A stretch of 64,000 nt of DNA from positions 2,726,501 to 2,790,500 of the forward strand of contig NZ_CP064795.1 of NCBI RefSeq assembly GCF_015644725.1, read 5' to 3'. This DNA comes from Salinimonas marina. Lineage in GTDB: Bacteria; Pseudomonadota; Gammaproteobacteria; Enterobacterales; Alteromonadaceae. How positions within the stretch are numbered: position 1 is the first letter of the stretch; every line of letters begins with the position of its first letter. Position numbers and translations under genes: made by a program. The notes beneath the pieces are model-generated. The model was not told the DNA's origin. It was given only the letters and a program-made list of their open reading frames with translations, and made no database searches. This document shows, one piece after another, positions 1 to 9,192 of the stretch.

Positions 1-1048
1 AGGTGAAAATACCGGTTGGCAGCCTTATTTTGCGGTACTGCATGATGGCCCGACCCTGATTGCGGCCATGCCCGGCTACTTAAAAACAGACAGTTATGGA
101 GAGTATGTTTTTGATCAGGGCTGGGCACAGGCCTATCATCAGCATGGCTTGAACTACTATCCGAAATGGATTAGTGCGATTCCATTTACCCCGGTAACCG
201 GCCCACGTATGCTGGTCCACCCTGATTATCCGGGGCAACAGGTGCGTACGCAGTTGTGCACCGATATCAGTGTTTTGCTACAGTCCAGGGTGTCGTCGCT
301 GCATCTGCTTTTCCCCCCGGCCGGTAATCCTGCCCCTAGCGCCGACTGGCACTCGCGCTACAGTGTACAGTTTCAGTGGTACAACTATGAGTATCAGCAA
401 TTTGATGATTTTCTGGCGGCCCTGACTTCTCGTAAGCGCCGGTCTTTCAAAAAGTCCCGACAGCAACTTACCCGGCAACACATTCATATTGAACGCAAAA
501 CATGTGAAGCCATCACGGCCCGCGATATCGACTTTTTCATTTTGTGTTACCAGCGTACTTACCTCAAACGCAGCGGTCATACCGGTTATCTCAGTGAAGG
601 TTTCTTGCGCGAGCTATTTACCGTTATGGCAGATAGCGTGTTACTGGTGATTGCCTATGAGCAACAACAACCTTGTGCCAGCGCGTTGTTCTTTTTTGAT
701 AGCAACGGGTTATACGGACGCTACTGGGGCGCCACCCATGAGATTGACGGGCTGCATTTTGAATGTTGTTATTTTCAGGGCATTGAATTTGCCATTGAGC
801 AGCAACTGCCGATGTTTAATCCCGGCACCCAGGGTGAGCATAAAATATTGCGCGGTTTTGAGCCGGTTATATGCTGCTCGCACCATTATTTATACGAGCC
901 TGCGTTTCATGCAGCAGTGGGCGATTTTGTGCAACGGGAAACCCCCGCTATCGAAGCGTATTATGAGCAGGCCCGAAGTATTTTACCGTTCAATGACGCC
1001 TTTACATCGCGTCTTGTTACTACCACAACACTGTCTGTCATACCCTGA
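1..1048 (+). CDS. COG3146-like (FemAB-like) N-acyltransferase, 5' truncated
   Basis: The reading frame is open from base 2 and runs through the ATG at 68, so the true start lies before the window; about 348 residues are visible. The protein resembles the predicted N-acyltransferases of COG3146/DUF482, a GNAT-fold group related to FemAB. Supporting features are the aromatic-rich N-terminal part, a basic stretch TSRKRRSFKKSRQQL around residue 145 of the visible part, and the C-terminal FNPGTQGEHKILRGFEPV segment, typical of this family. The substrate is unknown. The next gene starts 29 bases downstream on the same strand. The family is assigned from remembered motifs, not from a search. Confidence 0.75.
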   Translation, partial: GENTGWQPYFAVLHDGPTLIAAMPGYLKTDSYGEYVFDQGWAQAYHQHGLNYYPKWISAIPFTPVTGPRMLVHPDYPGQQVRTQLCTDISVLLQSRVSSLHLLFPPAGNPAPSADWHSRYSVQFQWYNYEYQQFDDFLAALTSRKRRSFKKSRQQLTRQHIHIERKTCEAITARDIDFFILCYQRTYLKRSGHTGYLSEGFLRELFTVMADSVLLVIAYEQQQPCASALFFFDSNGLYGRYWGATHEIDGLHFECCYFQGIEFAIEQQLPMFNPGTQGEHKILRGFEPVICCSHHYLYEPAFHAAVGDFVQRETPAIEAYYEQARSILPFNDAFTSRLVTTTTLSVIP

Positions 1049-1077
1049 CAGCATCACCAAAAAACAGAGAAACAATA

Positions 1078-3153
1078 ATGAAATATAGTGTAATTGCCGC
1101 CATGGTGGCAGCATCTCTGGGACTGACCGGTTGCGGCCAGTCGGAACAGAGCCAACAACAGGTCAAAACCGAAACCACCGCCCAAAACCAGGGTGAAGCC
1201 GAGCTAGGCACCTTTGGGGTGGATTTAAGTGCAATGGATAGATCGGTTGACCCGGGCGAAGATTTCTTCCGTTATGCCAGCGGCAACTGGTACGACAATT
1301 TTGAACTGCCTGCCGATAAAGTGCGCCATGGCGCCTTCACAGTGCTTCGCGATCGTAGCCAGGAGCAGGTCAAAACCATCATTGATGACATCATGGCGAA
1401 AGAAAATTTGAATGCCGATGAACAGATGATCCATGATTACTACACCGCTTATATGGATGTAGAGAGCATCAATAAAAAAGGCATTGAGCCCATTGCCGAT
1501 GTGCTGGACAAGATTGCAGCGGCTGAGAATCAACAGGATTTGACCCGCTTGTTTGGTAATGCCTGGTTATATGGTAATGCCACACCTATTTATGCCGGTC
1601 TTTGGTATAACCGCCTGGATCCTAACGAGTATCAGGTGTCCATTGGTGTGGGTGGCTTAGGTCTGCCTGATCGTGACTATTATTTATCTGACCAGCCCCG
1701 CTTCAAGGACATCCGCACAGCCTATCTGAAACATATTGAACAAATGCTTGGCTTTGCCAAGACGGAAAATTCGTCAGAAAAAGCTAAAGCGATACTGGCA
1801 CTGGAAACAAAAATTGCTGAAGCGCAATGGCCCCGTGAAAAACGTCGCGACCGGGATCTGACACTCAACCAGATTGAACGGGCGGAATTGTCAGACTCCT
1901 ATAATGGTTTTGACTGGGATTTGTATTTCGAACAAACCGGCCTGCAAGCGCCACAGGTCAATGTCACCACGCCAGAGCCGGTTAAAGAAGTCATCAAATT
2001 GATTAGCTCTGAAGACATGCAGATCTGGAAGGATTATCTGGCCTACCACACTATTTCAAATAATGCCGGTATGTTGTCGCAGGATGTTTTTCAGGCCAAC
2101 TTTGACTTTTACGGCAAAACTCTAAACGGACAGCAGGAGCCTCGCCCACGCTGGAAGCGGGCCCTGTCACAGATGTCGGGAACCGAGTCCCTGGGCTTCG
2201 CTATTGGCAAAACCTACGTAAAAGAGTACTTCCCGGAAAGCTCAAAAGAGCAAATGACCGAGCTGGAAGAAAATCTGCGCGCGGCATTGAAAAAACGGAT
2301 TGAAAATCTTGACTGGATGGGTGAGGAAACCAAAAAAGCGGCCAAAGAAAAACTGGCTGCATTCAGACCTAAGATTGGCTATCCGGATGAATGGATTGAA
2401 CTGGATAATATTCAGATCACCCCAGACAATCTGATTGCTAATGTGCGTAACCTGCGTAAGTTCTTTATGCAAAAAGATGTACAAAACGAGCTGAAGCCTA
2501 CCGATCGTGAGCGTTGGGGCATGACCCCTCAAACGGTTAATGCTTATTACAATTCTTCGTTTAACGAAATTGTGTTCCCGGCCGCTATTTTGCAGCCACC
2601 ATTTTTTGATCCCAACGCCGACCCGGCGGTAAATTATGGCGCCATTGGTGCGGTAATCGGCCACGAAATGGGCCATGGTTTTGACGACCAGGGGGCAAAA
2701 TCAGATGCGGATGGTATTCAGCGCAACTGGTGGACCGAGGAAGACCTGAAAGCCTTTACCGATAAAGTTGATCAGCTAGACGAACAATACAGTCAGTATG
2801 AGCCCATTGAAGGCAACCATGTCAACGGACGCTTAACGCTGGGCGAAAACATTGGTGATGTAGGTGGCCTGTCCATGGCTTATGAAGCCTATAAACTGAG
2901 TCTGGATGGTAAGGAAGCACCGGTCATCGACGGTCTTACTGGCGACCAGCGATTCTTCCTGGCATGGGCTCAGGTGTGGCGTGAAAAGCGCACGCAGGAA
3001 AGTCTGATGAATCAGCTGCGTGCTGATCCCCATTCTCCTGCTCGCTACCGTACCCTGGCCCCCAGAAACCTGGATGCCTGGTATGAGGCATTTGATGTCA
3101 AACCAGGAGATGCAATGTATCTGGCTCCTGAAGACCGGGTGAAAATCTGGTAA
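1078..3153 (+). CDS. M13 family zinc metallopeptidase, lipoprotein (PepO/neprilysin-like)
   Basis: A 691-residue protein with a lipoprotein signal: short hydrophobic start and lipobox LTGC with the acylated cysteine at about residue 19, so it is expected to be anchored in the envelope. The catalytic zinc motif HEMGH is at residues 529-533 and the third ligand is in ENIGD (Glu590). The upstream NAYYN motif, which binds substrate backbone in M13 enzymes, is also present. The length fits the family (about 670-750). M13 enzymes cleave oligopeptides. The C-terminus ends in Trp (VKIW), as is usual for the family. The ATG follows a purine-rich stretch (acagagaaacaat). It is monocistronic or cotranscribed with the preceding acyltransferase, and is followed by a strong hairpin terminator. 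Confidence 0.95.
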   Translation: MKYSVIAAMVAASLGLTGCGQSEQSQQQVKTETTAQNQGEAELGTFGVDLSAMDRSVDPGEDFFRYASGNWYDNFELPADKVRHGAFTVLRDRSQEQVKTIIDDIMAKENLNADEQMIHDYYTAYMDVESINKKGIEPIADVLDKIAAAENQQDLTRLFGNAWLYGNATPIYAGLWYNRLDPNEYQVSIGVGGLGLPDRDYYLSDQPRFKDIRTAYLKHIEQMLGFAKTENSSEKAKAILALETKIAEAQWPREKRRDRDLTLNQIERAELSDSYNGFDWDLYFEQTGLQAPQVNVTTPEPVKEVIKLISSEDMQIWKDYLAYHTISNNAGMLSQDVFQANFDFYGKTLNGQQEPRPRWKRALSQMSGTESLGFAIGKTYVKEYFPESSKEQMTELEENLRAALKKRIENLDWMGEETKKAAKEKLAAFRPKIGYPDEWIELDNIQITPDNLIANVRNLRKFFMQKDVQNELKPTDRERWGMTPQTVNAYYNSSFNEIVFPAAILQPPFFDPNADPAVNYGAIGAVIGHEMGHGFDDQGAKSDADGIQRNWWTEEDLKAFTDKVDQLDEQYSQYEPIEGNHVNGRLTLGENIGDVGGLSMAYEAYKLSLDGKEAPVIDGLTGDQRFFLAWAQVWREKRTQESLMNQLRADPHSPARYRTLAPRNLDAWYEAFDVKPGDAMYLAPEDRVKIW

Positions 3154-3205
3154 GGAATGCCGGTTAGAAAAGTGTCAACGCTATTTAGGATGAGGCACTG
3201 AAAAT

Positions 3206-3239
3206 AAAAAAGCCACTTCATATTGAAGTGGCTTTTTTT
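3206..3239. terminator. bidirectional rho-independent terminator
   Basis: A perfect 10-bp stem (3211-3220 and 3224-3233, AGCCACTTCA) with a 3-base loop, preceded by an A-run and followed by a T-run. It lies between the convergent M13 peptidase and sulP genes and can serve both. Confidence 0.9.
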
Positions 3240-3284
3240 GTGGGTGTGGTGTCAGCACCCGGTGCTGACACCAGCAAAGAACGA

Positions 3285-4922
3285 TCAGGCCTTGGCCAGA
3301 TTATCTTCCGACTCGCTGTTTTCGTTGTTGTCTATGATGCGCAATGCACAATCCAGCGCTTCCAGGCGGCTACTAAACATACGCACATTTGGCTGATGTA
3401 CATTGATGCTGTCGAGCACCTTTTTCACGTCATCGGTGGCACCACTAATAACCAGCTCACGCCCTGCCGCCGTAGCGTCAGAGGTAATGGTTTCCACCGC
3501 CATGGCAGCCGATACATCCACCACGGGCACCCGGCTAAAGTCCAGAATCAGAACCTGCGAACCAGGCTGTACTTTTTCACGAACATGGTGGCCAAGATCT
3601 GCTGCAGCACCAAAACTAAGTGGTCCCCCGAAGCTGAACAAACTGACTTTGCCATTGGCTTTTTCTAACAACGCATTTTCTTCGGCGTCGGCCAGATAGG
3701 CGGGTATCTTCGACACTTCTTCAATCTGTAGCTGGGCTACCTGGCGTACATAAGCCAGTGCCGCTAACACCACACCCACGCCCACCGCAGTGATAAGATC
3801 GACAAAGACGGTCAGGCCTAATACCAGCACCATCAAACCAAAGTCCCAGCGGGGTCCGGTATGGGCACGTTTCAGGTATCCCCAGTCAATAATATCCAGG
3901 CCAACTTTAACCAGAATACCGGCCAGCACGGCGTGAGGAATTTGCGCTGCCAACGGGCTTAATCCCAGTACAATAGCCAGCAGTACCAGGGCGTGAGTCA
4001 TGCCCGAAATACGATCTTTACCACCGCTACGAATATTGACCACAGTACGCATCGTGGCACCAGCTCCCGCGATACCGCCAATTAATCCGGCAATGGTATT
4101 ACCGATACCCTGGCCAATCAGTTCACGGTTACTGTCATGACGTGTACGGGTCATGTTGTCGGCTACCAGCGACGTCAGCAAACTATCAATTGCACCCAGC
4201 ACCGCCAAAATGAAGGCTGCTTCCACCACCATAAACACCTGACCTTGTTCGAACACCGGTAGATGGATACTTGGCAGTCCGGTTGGGATGTCACCCAAAA
4301 TAGGCACGTTCGTCAGCATCAGGCTGGCTAAGGTACCAATGATAAGTGCTGCCAGAGCGCCGGGCACGTATTTACCCAGCTTGGCTGGCCATTTATAAGC
4401 AATTAACAACGTTCCTATGCCCAGGGCCAGGGTGGTAATATTGATATCGGCCAGTGCGGTGGGCAGATAGCTTAACGCACCAATGGTGCCGCCCGGAGGC
4501 TCATGCCCCATCAATCGACCCAGCTGTAAGATGATAATGATGGCACCGATACCGGACATAAAGCCGGATATTACCGGGTAAGGCACCAGACGGATATACT
4601 GCCCCACGCCCAGGACCCCGAAGACAATCTGGAAAACCCCGGCTAACACCACAGCGGTTAATATCAGCTCAACATTTCCCGATAAGCTGGCGAACAAGCC
4701 TGCAAGCACCACCACCATCGGCCCGGTGGGGCCGGAAATTTGAGAAGGGGTACCGCCAAATAATGAGGCAAAAAAGCCTACGGCAATGGCACCATACAGC
4801 CCGGCCATAGGGCCCAGACCTGAGGCCACACCCAGCGCCAGAGCTAATGGTAATGCCACGATACCGGCAGTTAAACCGCCGGTAAGATCGCCTCGAATGT
4901 TAGATGTACTAATTTTAATCAT
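3285..4922 (-). CDS. SulP family anion transporter with STAS domain (probable bicarbonate transporter)
   Basis: A 545-residue membrane protein. The N-terminal two-thirds are hydrophobic helices with SulP landmarks such as GLYGAIAVGFFASLFGG and the SGPTGPM motif near residue 64. The last roughly 120 residues form a STAS domain containing ILDFSRVPVVDVSAA. SulP proteins carry sulfate, bicarbonate or other anions, and specificity cannot be read directly from the sequence. The gene is 19 bases downstream of a beta carbonic anhydrase on the same strand. SulP-carbonic anhydrase pairing is a recurrent arrangement pointing to bicarbonate uptake (BicA-like), so inorganic-carbon transport is the inference here. 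It ends at a shared terminator. Confidence 0.92.
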   Translation of the reverse strand: MIKISTSNIRGDLTGGLTAGIVALPLALALGVASGLGPMAGLYGAIAVGFFASLFGGTPSQISGPTGPMVVVLAGLFASLSGNVELILTAVVLAGVFQIVFGVLGVGQYIRLVPYPVISGFMSGIGAIIIILQLGRLMGHEPPGGTIGALSYLPTALADINITTLALGIGTLLIAYKWPAKLGKYVPGALAALIIGTLASLMLTNVPILGDIPTGLPSIHLPVFEQGQVFMVVEAAFILAVLGAIDSLLTSLVADNMTRTRHDSNRELIGQGIGNTIAGLIGGIAGAGATMRTVVNIRSGGKDRISGMTHALVLLAIVLGLSPLAAQIPHAVLAGILVKVGLDIIDWGYLKRAHTGPRWDFGLMVLVLGLTVFVDLITAVGVGVVLAALAYVRQVAQLQIEEVSKIPAYLADAEENALLEKANGKVSLFSFGGPLSFGAAADLGHHVREKVQPGSQVLILDFSRVPVVDVSAAMAVETITSDATAAGRELVISGATDDVKKVLDSINVHQPNVRMFSSRLEALDCALRIIDNNENSESEDNLAKA

Positions 4923-4941
4923 TTAAGACCCTAATTATGTC

Positions 4942-5580
4942 TTACGCGAGCGTTTGTTCTGCGTAAGCCTGACTCATGCGCTCAAATTCACCATTGGCTT
5001 CGTCGTAACAAAGTACGTCACCGGAACCAATGTTATAAACCCAGCCATGAAGCTTAACCTGACCGGTGGCCAGTTTAGCTGCTACTGACGGATGCGTGCG
5101 CAGGTGCTGCAGTTGCTGAATTACATTTTCTTGCGTAACTTCTTCTAATTGCTCAGAGGTCACTTCTCCACGGCGCTCTTTTACTACCTCTGTGGCACAA
5201 CGACAGTGACCCAGCCATTCTTTAACATGAGGCAGATTATCTAATCCTTCGGGGTTGATCGCCCCTTTCATCGCACCGCAGTCACTGTGACCGCAGACCA
5301 CAATATGGGTGACGCCCAGAGCAGCAACGGCAAATTCGATAGATGCTGTCATACCGCCGGTTTGGTTCGAGTGGGGCGGGACAATATTGCCGGCATTACG
5401 ACAAATAAAAAGTTCACCCGGGTCAGTTTGGGTAACCAGGTTGGGGTCGATACGCGAATCAGAACAGGTGATGAAAAGCACTTCAGGGTTCTGGCCACTT
5501 GCCAGCTTTTGAAATGTTGCTTTTTTCTCTGGAAAAACGTCTTTTTGAAACTTGGCAACGCCTGAGATGACATGATCCAT
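4942..5580 (-). CDS. can: beta-class carbonic anhydrase (paralog 1)
   Basis: A 212-residue enzyme interconverting CO2 and bicarbonate, expected in the cytoplasm. All zinc and catalytic residues are visible: Cys39-Ser-Asp41-Ser-Arg43, then His98 and Cys101 in HSDCGAMKG. The sequence is closest to the Can/CynT group of beta enzymes. It is followed after 19 bases by the SulP transporter, and the pair probably shares a transcript. A perfect 17-bp inverted repeat lies about 90-125 bases upstream of the start, with an extra half-site closer in, suggesting control by the LysR regulator. A very similar paralog lies just upstream, so the pair likely arose by tandem duplication. Confidence 0.96.
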   Translation of the reverse strand: MDHVISGVAKFQKDVFPEKKATFQKLASGQNPEVLFITCSDSRIDPNLVTQTDPGELFICRNAGNIVPPHSNQTGGMTASIEFAVAALGVTHIVVCGHSDCGAMKGAINPEGLDNLPHVKEWLGHCRCATEVVKERRGEVTSEQLEEVTQENVIQQLQHLRTHPSVAAKLATGQVKLHGWVYNIGSGDVLCYDEANGEFERMSQAYAEQTLA

Positions 5581-5646
5581 AGTGATACTCCTGTGAATTT
5601 CGATCAGTGTACGAAAATCTTAACAATGTGTTATAGAAGTGTCACC

Positions 5647-5705
5647 TGATAGCTTTATAGAATAATACGCCACCTCGTGATAGCTCTAAGCTATCACGAG
5701 GTGGC
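5647..5705 (-). promoter_or_regulatory. candidate LysR-type operator upstream of carbonic anhydrase 1
   Basis: Arms 5669-5685 and 5689-5705 are a perfect 17-bp inverted repeat with a 3-base loop. Its core TGATAGCTCTAAGCTATCA (5678-5696) is followed, toward the gene, by an extra TGATAGC half-site at 5647-5653. A palindromic recognition site plus a promoter-proximal half-site is the usual layout for LysR activators. No T-run follows on the minus strand, so a terminator role for the upstream gene is less likely but possible. Confidence 0.6.
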
Positions 5706-5789
5706 CCTCAAAATCGTTAATTATGTATTCAGAGATGGATGTTGTTAACCGACCCAAATAACCCTAAGGCCAGCCCACAAACGCCGTTT

Positions 5790-6416
5790 TTATGATTTGT
5801 AGACCTCTGCCATCGGGGCAAATCCATTGGTCTTATCGTTAAAGCACAGCACATCGCCGGTTTCGATATCATACACCCAGCCATGCAATTGTAACTTGCC
5901 GGTTGCCAGTTTTGCAGCGACCGAAGGGTGTGTTTTCAAATGCTGGATTTGTTGCAATACATTTTCTTCGGTCACGGCTTTAAGTTGCGCTTCGCCGACT
6001 TCATGATACTTTTCTCGGACAACCTCGGTGGCACCGCGGCAATGACCTAACCACTCTTTTACATGTGGCAGTGCGTCCAGCGTTTCTGGCGCAATCGCGC
6101 CTTTCATCGCCCCGCAGTCAGTATGACCGCAAATTACCACATGACTGACCCCCAGGGCTGCCACGGCAAATTCAATCGAGGCGGTCATGCCGCCGGTTTG
6201 ATTTGAGTGGGGCGGCACGATATTCCCGGCATTGCGGCAGATAAACAATTCACCGGGATCGGTCTGGGTAATCAGGTTAGGATCAATGCGCGAGTCGGCA
6301 CAGGTGATAAATAACACTTCGGGGTTCTGGCCGTTGGCGAGTTTTTTAAAGGTTGCCTGTTTGTCGGGATAAACATCATGCTGAAATTTAGCCACGCCTT
6401 TAATCAAATGTTTCAT
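5790..6416 (-). CDS. beta-class carbonic anhydrase (paralog 2)
   Basis: A 208-residue beta carbonic anhydrase nearly colinear with its neighbour: the same N-terminal layout, Cys39/Asp41/Arg43 (CADSRI) and His98/Cys101 (HTDCGAMKG). Most differences are in the last third. Both copies keep every catalytic residue, so both should be active. It is transcribed away from a LysR gene 128 bases upstream, with a near-palindromic site between them. The 209-base gap before paralog 1 contains that gene's own candidate operator, so the two anhydrase genes may be controlled separately rather than as one simple operon. Confidence 0.96.
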   Translation of the reverse strand: MKHLIKGVAKFQHDVYPDKQATFKKLANGQNPEVLFITCADSRIDPNLITQTDPGELFICRNAGNIVPPHSNQTGGMTASIEFAVAALGVSHVVICGHTDCGAMKGAIAPETLDALPHVKEWLGHCRGATEVVREKYHEVGEAQLKAVTEENVLQQIQHLKTHPSVAAKLATGKLQLHGWVYDIETGDVLCFNDKTNGFAPMAEVYKS

Positions 6417-6484
6417 AGTTTACCTGCTCTGCTAAAAGGAAAAATCGCGGTTAAGGTTACTACTTATTGCTACGCTTCATATAG

Positions 6485-6503
6485 TGATAAGCTAAGGCTA
6501 TCA
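6485..6503. promoter_or_regulatory. candidate LysR operator between carbonic anhydrase 2 and lysR
   Basis: TGATAAGCTAAGGCTATCA, 19 bases, in the 128-base divergent intergenic region. It shares TGATA at one end, GCTATCA at the other and the same total length with the core site before carbonic anhydrase 1. Occurrence before both paralogs and beside a LysR gene supports a shared regulator; binding itself is inferred. Confidence 0.6.
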
Positions 6504-6544
6504 GTTAATCGGGCTATTACGCCCCCTGTTTTCTAAGCCTTATT

Positions 6545-7498
6545 ATGCTCTCTGATAGAAAAAATCCTTCACTTAATCAACTTCGGTACTTTGTTACTGT
6601 TGCAAAAAAACTTAATTTCCGGCGCGCGGCTCACGAACTTGGGGTGAGCCAGCCAACGCTCACCAGCCAGATTAATACGCTGGAATCGCAGCTGGAATTG
6701 ATTTTATTTGAACGTTCACGCTCAGGTACCCTGCTCAGTGCCCACGGTCACGCCTTATTACATTATGCTGAACAGGTGCTAAAAGCGAACCTGCATTTTC
6801 ATGAAGTGGCACGCAATCTTTCCGATGGCGAAAATACCATGTACCGGCTAGGCATCCCCCCGACGCTAGGGCCCTACTTATTACCTCATATTCTGCCTGA
6901 TATTCATCGGCTGAAGCCTGGTCTTAAGTTTTATGTCCGCGAAGCAGCCCCCGATCAGCTGTTTCAGGGGTTGCTGACCGGTGAGTATGATTTGATTTTG
7001 TCACCGATGTCGACCACCAATAGCCAGATTCAAAGCCAGCCATTGTTTTATGAGCCCCTTAAGTTTGTCATGCCTTTCGACCACCCGCAGGCCGGCAAAA
7101 CTCATATCCACCCCGAGCAGATTAGAAATGAGCAAGTCCTTACGCTGGAAAATCGTCACCATTTTCATCATCAGGTACAGGAGATTTGTTTGCAGTTGGG
7201 TGCGAATGTGGCCCGGGATTACGAGGGCACCAGTCTGGATACGTTACGTCAGATGGTGGTGATGGGCATGGGTGTGGCCTTTTTACCCGGTTTGTATGTT
7301 CATTCTGAGCTGCATAAACCAGAAGCATTACATGTATGCGAGCTGGCGGATATGCCGGTTGTCAGGCAGCACGTGCTGGCCTGGCGTAATACCTCGCCCG
7401 CCCGTGCTTTTTTTCGGGATTTGTCGGCTCTCATGCGCACTATTATCCGCGACAGGCTAGGCGATGCCGTCGCAGTAACCGAGCCAGCCACATCCTGA
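6545..7498 (+). CDS. LysR family transcriptional regulator
   Basis: A 317-residue LysR regulator with an N-terminal winged helix-turn-helix (residues about 10-65: LNQLRYFVTVAKKLNFRRAA, then SQPTLTSQINTLE) followed by a LysR substrate-binding domain with the GMGVAFLPG signature near residue 240. It is divergent from the carbonic anhydrase-SulP genes, the classical arrangement for a LysR activator and its target. The co-inducer could be a carbon-status metabolite as for CbbR/CmpR relatives, but nothing in the sequence proves this. The ATG at 6545 starts just before the HTH and is a natural start. Confidence 0.93.
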   Translation: MLSDRKNPSLNQLRYFVTVAKKLNFRRAAHELGVSQPTLTSQINTLESQLELILFERSRSGTLLSAHGHALLHYAEQVLKANLHFHEVARNLSDGENTMYRLGIPPTLGPYLLPHILPDIHRLKPGLKFYVREAAPDQLFQGLLTGEYDLILSPMSTTNSQIQSQPLFYEPLKFVMPFDHPQAGKTHIHPEQIRNEQVLTLENRHHFHHQVQEICLQLGANVARDYEGTSLDTLRQMVVMGMGVAFLPGLYVHSELHKPEALHVCELADMPVVRQHVLAWRNTSPARAFFRDLSALMRTIIRDRLGDAVAVTEPATS

Positions 7499-8471
7499 TT
7501 CAGAATGGGGCAAGCTAGTATCAGTCTGCTTTTATGGCTTCAAGGCATCTTATCAGGCCTGACCGCCCCCACCTTTTCGGCTTGTACGTTCAGGTATCAC
7601 GAAGATTTCCTATCGTTTATTTTAAACGCACCTTGCTCTGGTTGGCGCCCTCTACAAATTGAAAGCTCTTTAATCGAAAGTTTGCAAGAGGGTGCTTTGG
7701 TATGGCCATTGCTCCCCGGGCCTCACCAGTGCAAAGCGCCCATGCTTTCAAATACATTGGACAATCTGGGGTGTGAGTAGCCGGTATCGGGGATGCCCCT
7801 CATCAGCACCTCTTTGCCAATAGTTGCTAATGATAATTGCTGGTCACGGCATCGCCAGAAAAGAAATGCAGCCGTGCTTTATCCCCGCTCCGGACGGTGG
7901 CAAATAGCAAACCGAAAGACAGTGAGGGGCCCGGTTGTATAATCTTGCTTACCGGCCCCCGTAAGGGGAAGTCTTTACGACGTACAGCCCTTTCCATCTA
8001 CACAATGTTGGCGCTCCCCCGTTTTGAACCCGGGCGCTGATCGTTTTTTGCTAAAGCCAGCTGCCCCGTTATTTTATTGCAAGAGGGTAGCTCTCACCCA
8101 ACAAACGTCCCGGGGAGGAGCACCGGATAGCTGAGCACGCCCATTATTGGATTGCCGACAAGGGATTGAATCGGGACTAAATGGCCCGGCTGGCGGACAT
8201 GGGTCCTGCGTCAAATAGGTGATCGTGTTCAAAGGGGCGATTATACAACATGAACCATAATGGGGTAGCCAGCCCAACAAAATGATCTCAGACCTTCAAA
8301 TCCCTCTGCAACTCGTCCCAAATATTGTGCTGGGCTTCGTTATACACGGGCCTTCAGAGGCCGGCACGTTTCGATACAACGGCAAACTTTCTGCTGTACC
8401 CAGATTTGCCAATCTGCCGCACACAGCTACCAGCCAAACAGGCTGGTCTGCAAATAAATATGGATGTTGTT

Positions 8472-8693
8472 TTTGCTATTTGTGGAAGCTGCAGGTAGCA
8501 AAGCTTGTGCTGGTACGCTTTCTGCAAAGTGAATGGGTGTCCAACTGGGACTCACTGATACGCTTTCTGCAAAGTGAGTGGGTGTCCAACTGGGACTCAC
8601 AATTTGGCGCGCAAACCTGAGACAACAAACAGGGGCTTTTATATAGACATGAAGTGTGGCTTTGCTATCAGTGGGAGGCTCAAGGTAGCAGAG
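8472..8693 (+). repeat. diverged direct repeat carrying a hairpin (2 copies)
   Basis: Two related segments about 188 bases apart: TTTGCTA (8472-8478) pairs with TAGCAAA (8496-8502), and CTTTGCTA (8660-8667) pairs with TAGCAGAG (8686-8693). Sequence between and after the arms is similar (GTGG-A-GCT...AGGTAGCA-AGCTTGT). Each copy is followed within about 35 bases by a GTGGGTGTCC-type motif, suggesting that hairpin and motif are parts of one repeated element. Confidence 0.6.
8511..8600 (+). repeat. 45-bp tandem duplication containing GTGGGTGTCC-type motif
   Basis: Units 8511-8555 and 8556-8600 match except for two positions (TGGT/TGAT near the start and GAAT/GAGT before the motif). Each contains CTTTCTGCAAAGTGA, GGGTGTCC (8535-8542, 8580-8587) and CAACTGGGACTCAC. 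Two further motif copies follow at 8724 and, with one change, at 8750. Confidence 0.85.
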
Positions 8694-9125
8694 CTTGTTC
8701 AAATAATTTTCGGCTAATTGAGTGGGTGTCCATTGAGGGCTAAGTGAGTGGGTGTCTCTCAGGGGCTTCTCAGGGGCTTAGGCCCGTTGAATTGCACGGC
8801 GACGTATTGTTGAAACATGAACTGGTTGCTTATCAAGCAACCACGCCTGGGTTACAACGGAGTAATAAATCGATGAGGCGTTGCTTCGCTACCCGGTGGT
8901 CCCTTTCGGCTACAAAGTTTAATCAGTTGCTGGCACCAGACGGCATGGGATCGGGCGTTATAATATATTAAAACCACAAATATCTTGCTGTAAATACAAA
9001 GTGTCCAAAGCGATGTGCTGGCCGTATCGGGCCGGCACAACAGTGAGCATTTACTTACCCTAAAGCCGAGTATGGAAAGTGGATAGAAGATACAGCATGG
9101 TCAAACCCTGGCATCCGCTATTTAT

Positions 9126-9163
9126 CAAAAAGAAACGCCTGAAGGAGCACCTCAGGCGTTGTT
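9126..9163 (-). terminator. rho-independent terminator of the chemoreceptor gene
   Basis: Stem ACGCCTGA (9135-9142) with TCAGGCGT (9152-9159). On the minus strand it is followed by a T-rich run (TTTCTTTTT). It lies 34 bases after the chemoreceptor stop codon. Confidence 0.85.
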
Positions 9164-9192
9164 TGTTTGGCTCAACAGTAAGGTGTGCAGAT

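Larger units (their letters stand above)
7499..9125. other. 1.6-kb stretch without recognisable genes
   Basis: Only short open frames occur (longest about 112 codons), without recognisable domains. What can be seen is a 45-bp tandem duplication at 8511-8600, a diverged hairpin repeat (8472-8502 and 8660-8693), and four copies or variants of the GGGTGTCC motif between 8535 and 8757. The stretch looks like decayed or mobile-element-associated DNA between the lysR gene and a chemoreceptor. No RNA gene was recognised. Confidence 0.6.

Noticed and set aside
5669..5705. Rho-independent terminator of carbonic anhydrase 2
   Set aside because: The hairpin is perfect but no T-run follows on the minus strand, and its core resembles the site before the other anhydrase gene; a regulatory role is preferred.
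8005..8040. tRNA-like segment (CCCCGTTTTGAACCCGGGCGC)
   Set aside because: No acceptor stem, D-arm or full cloverleaf can be drawn around it; only a short GC-rich inverted repeat.
7505..8971. Several small proteins of 60-112 residues
   Set aside because: No recognisable domains and no neighbour context; the stretch contains repeats and looks non-coding.
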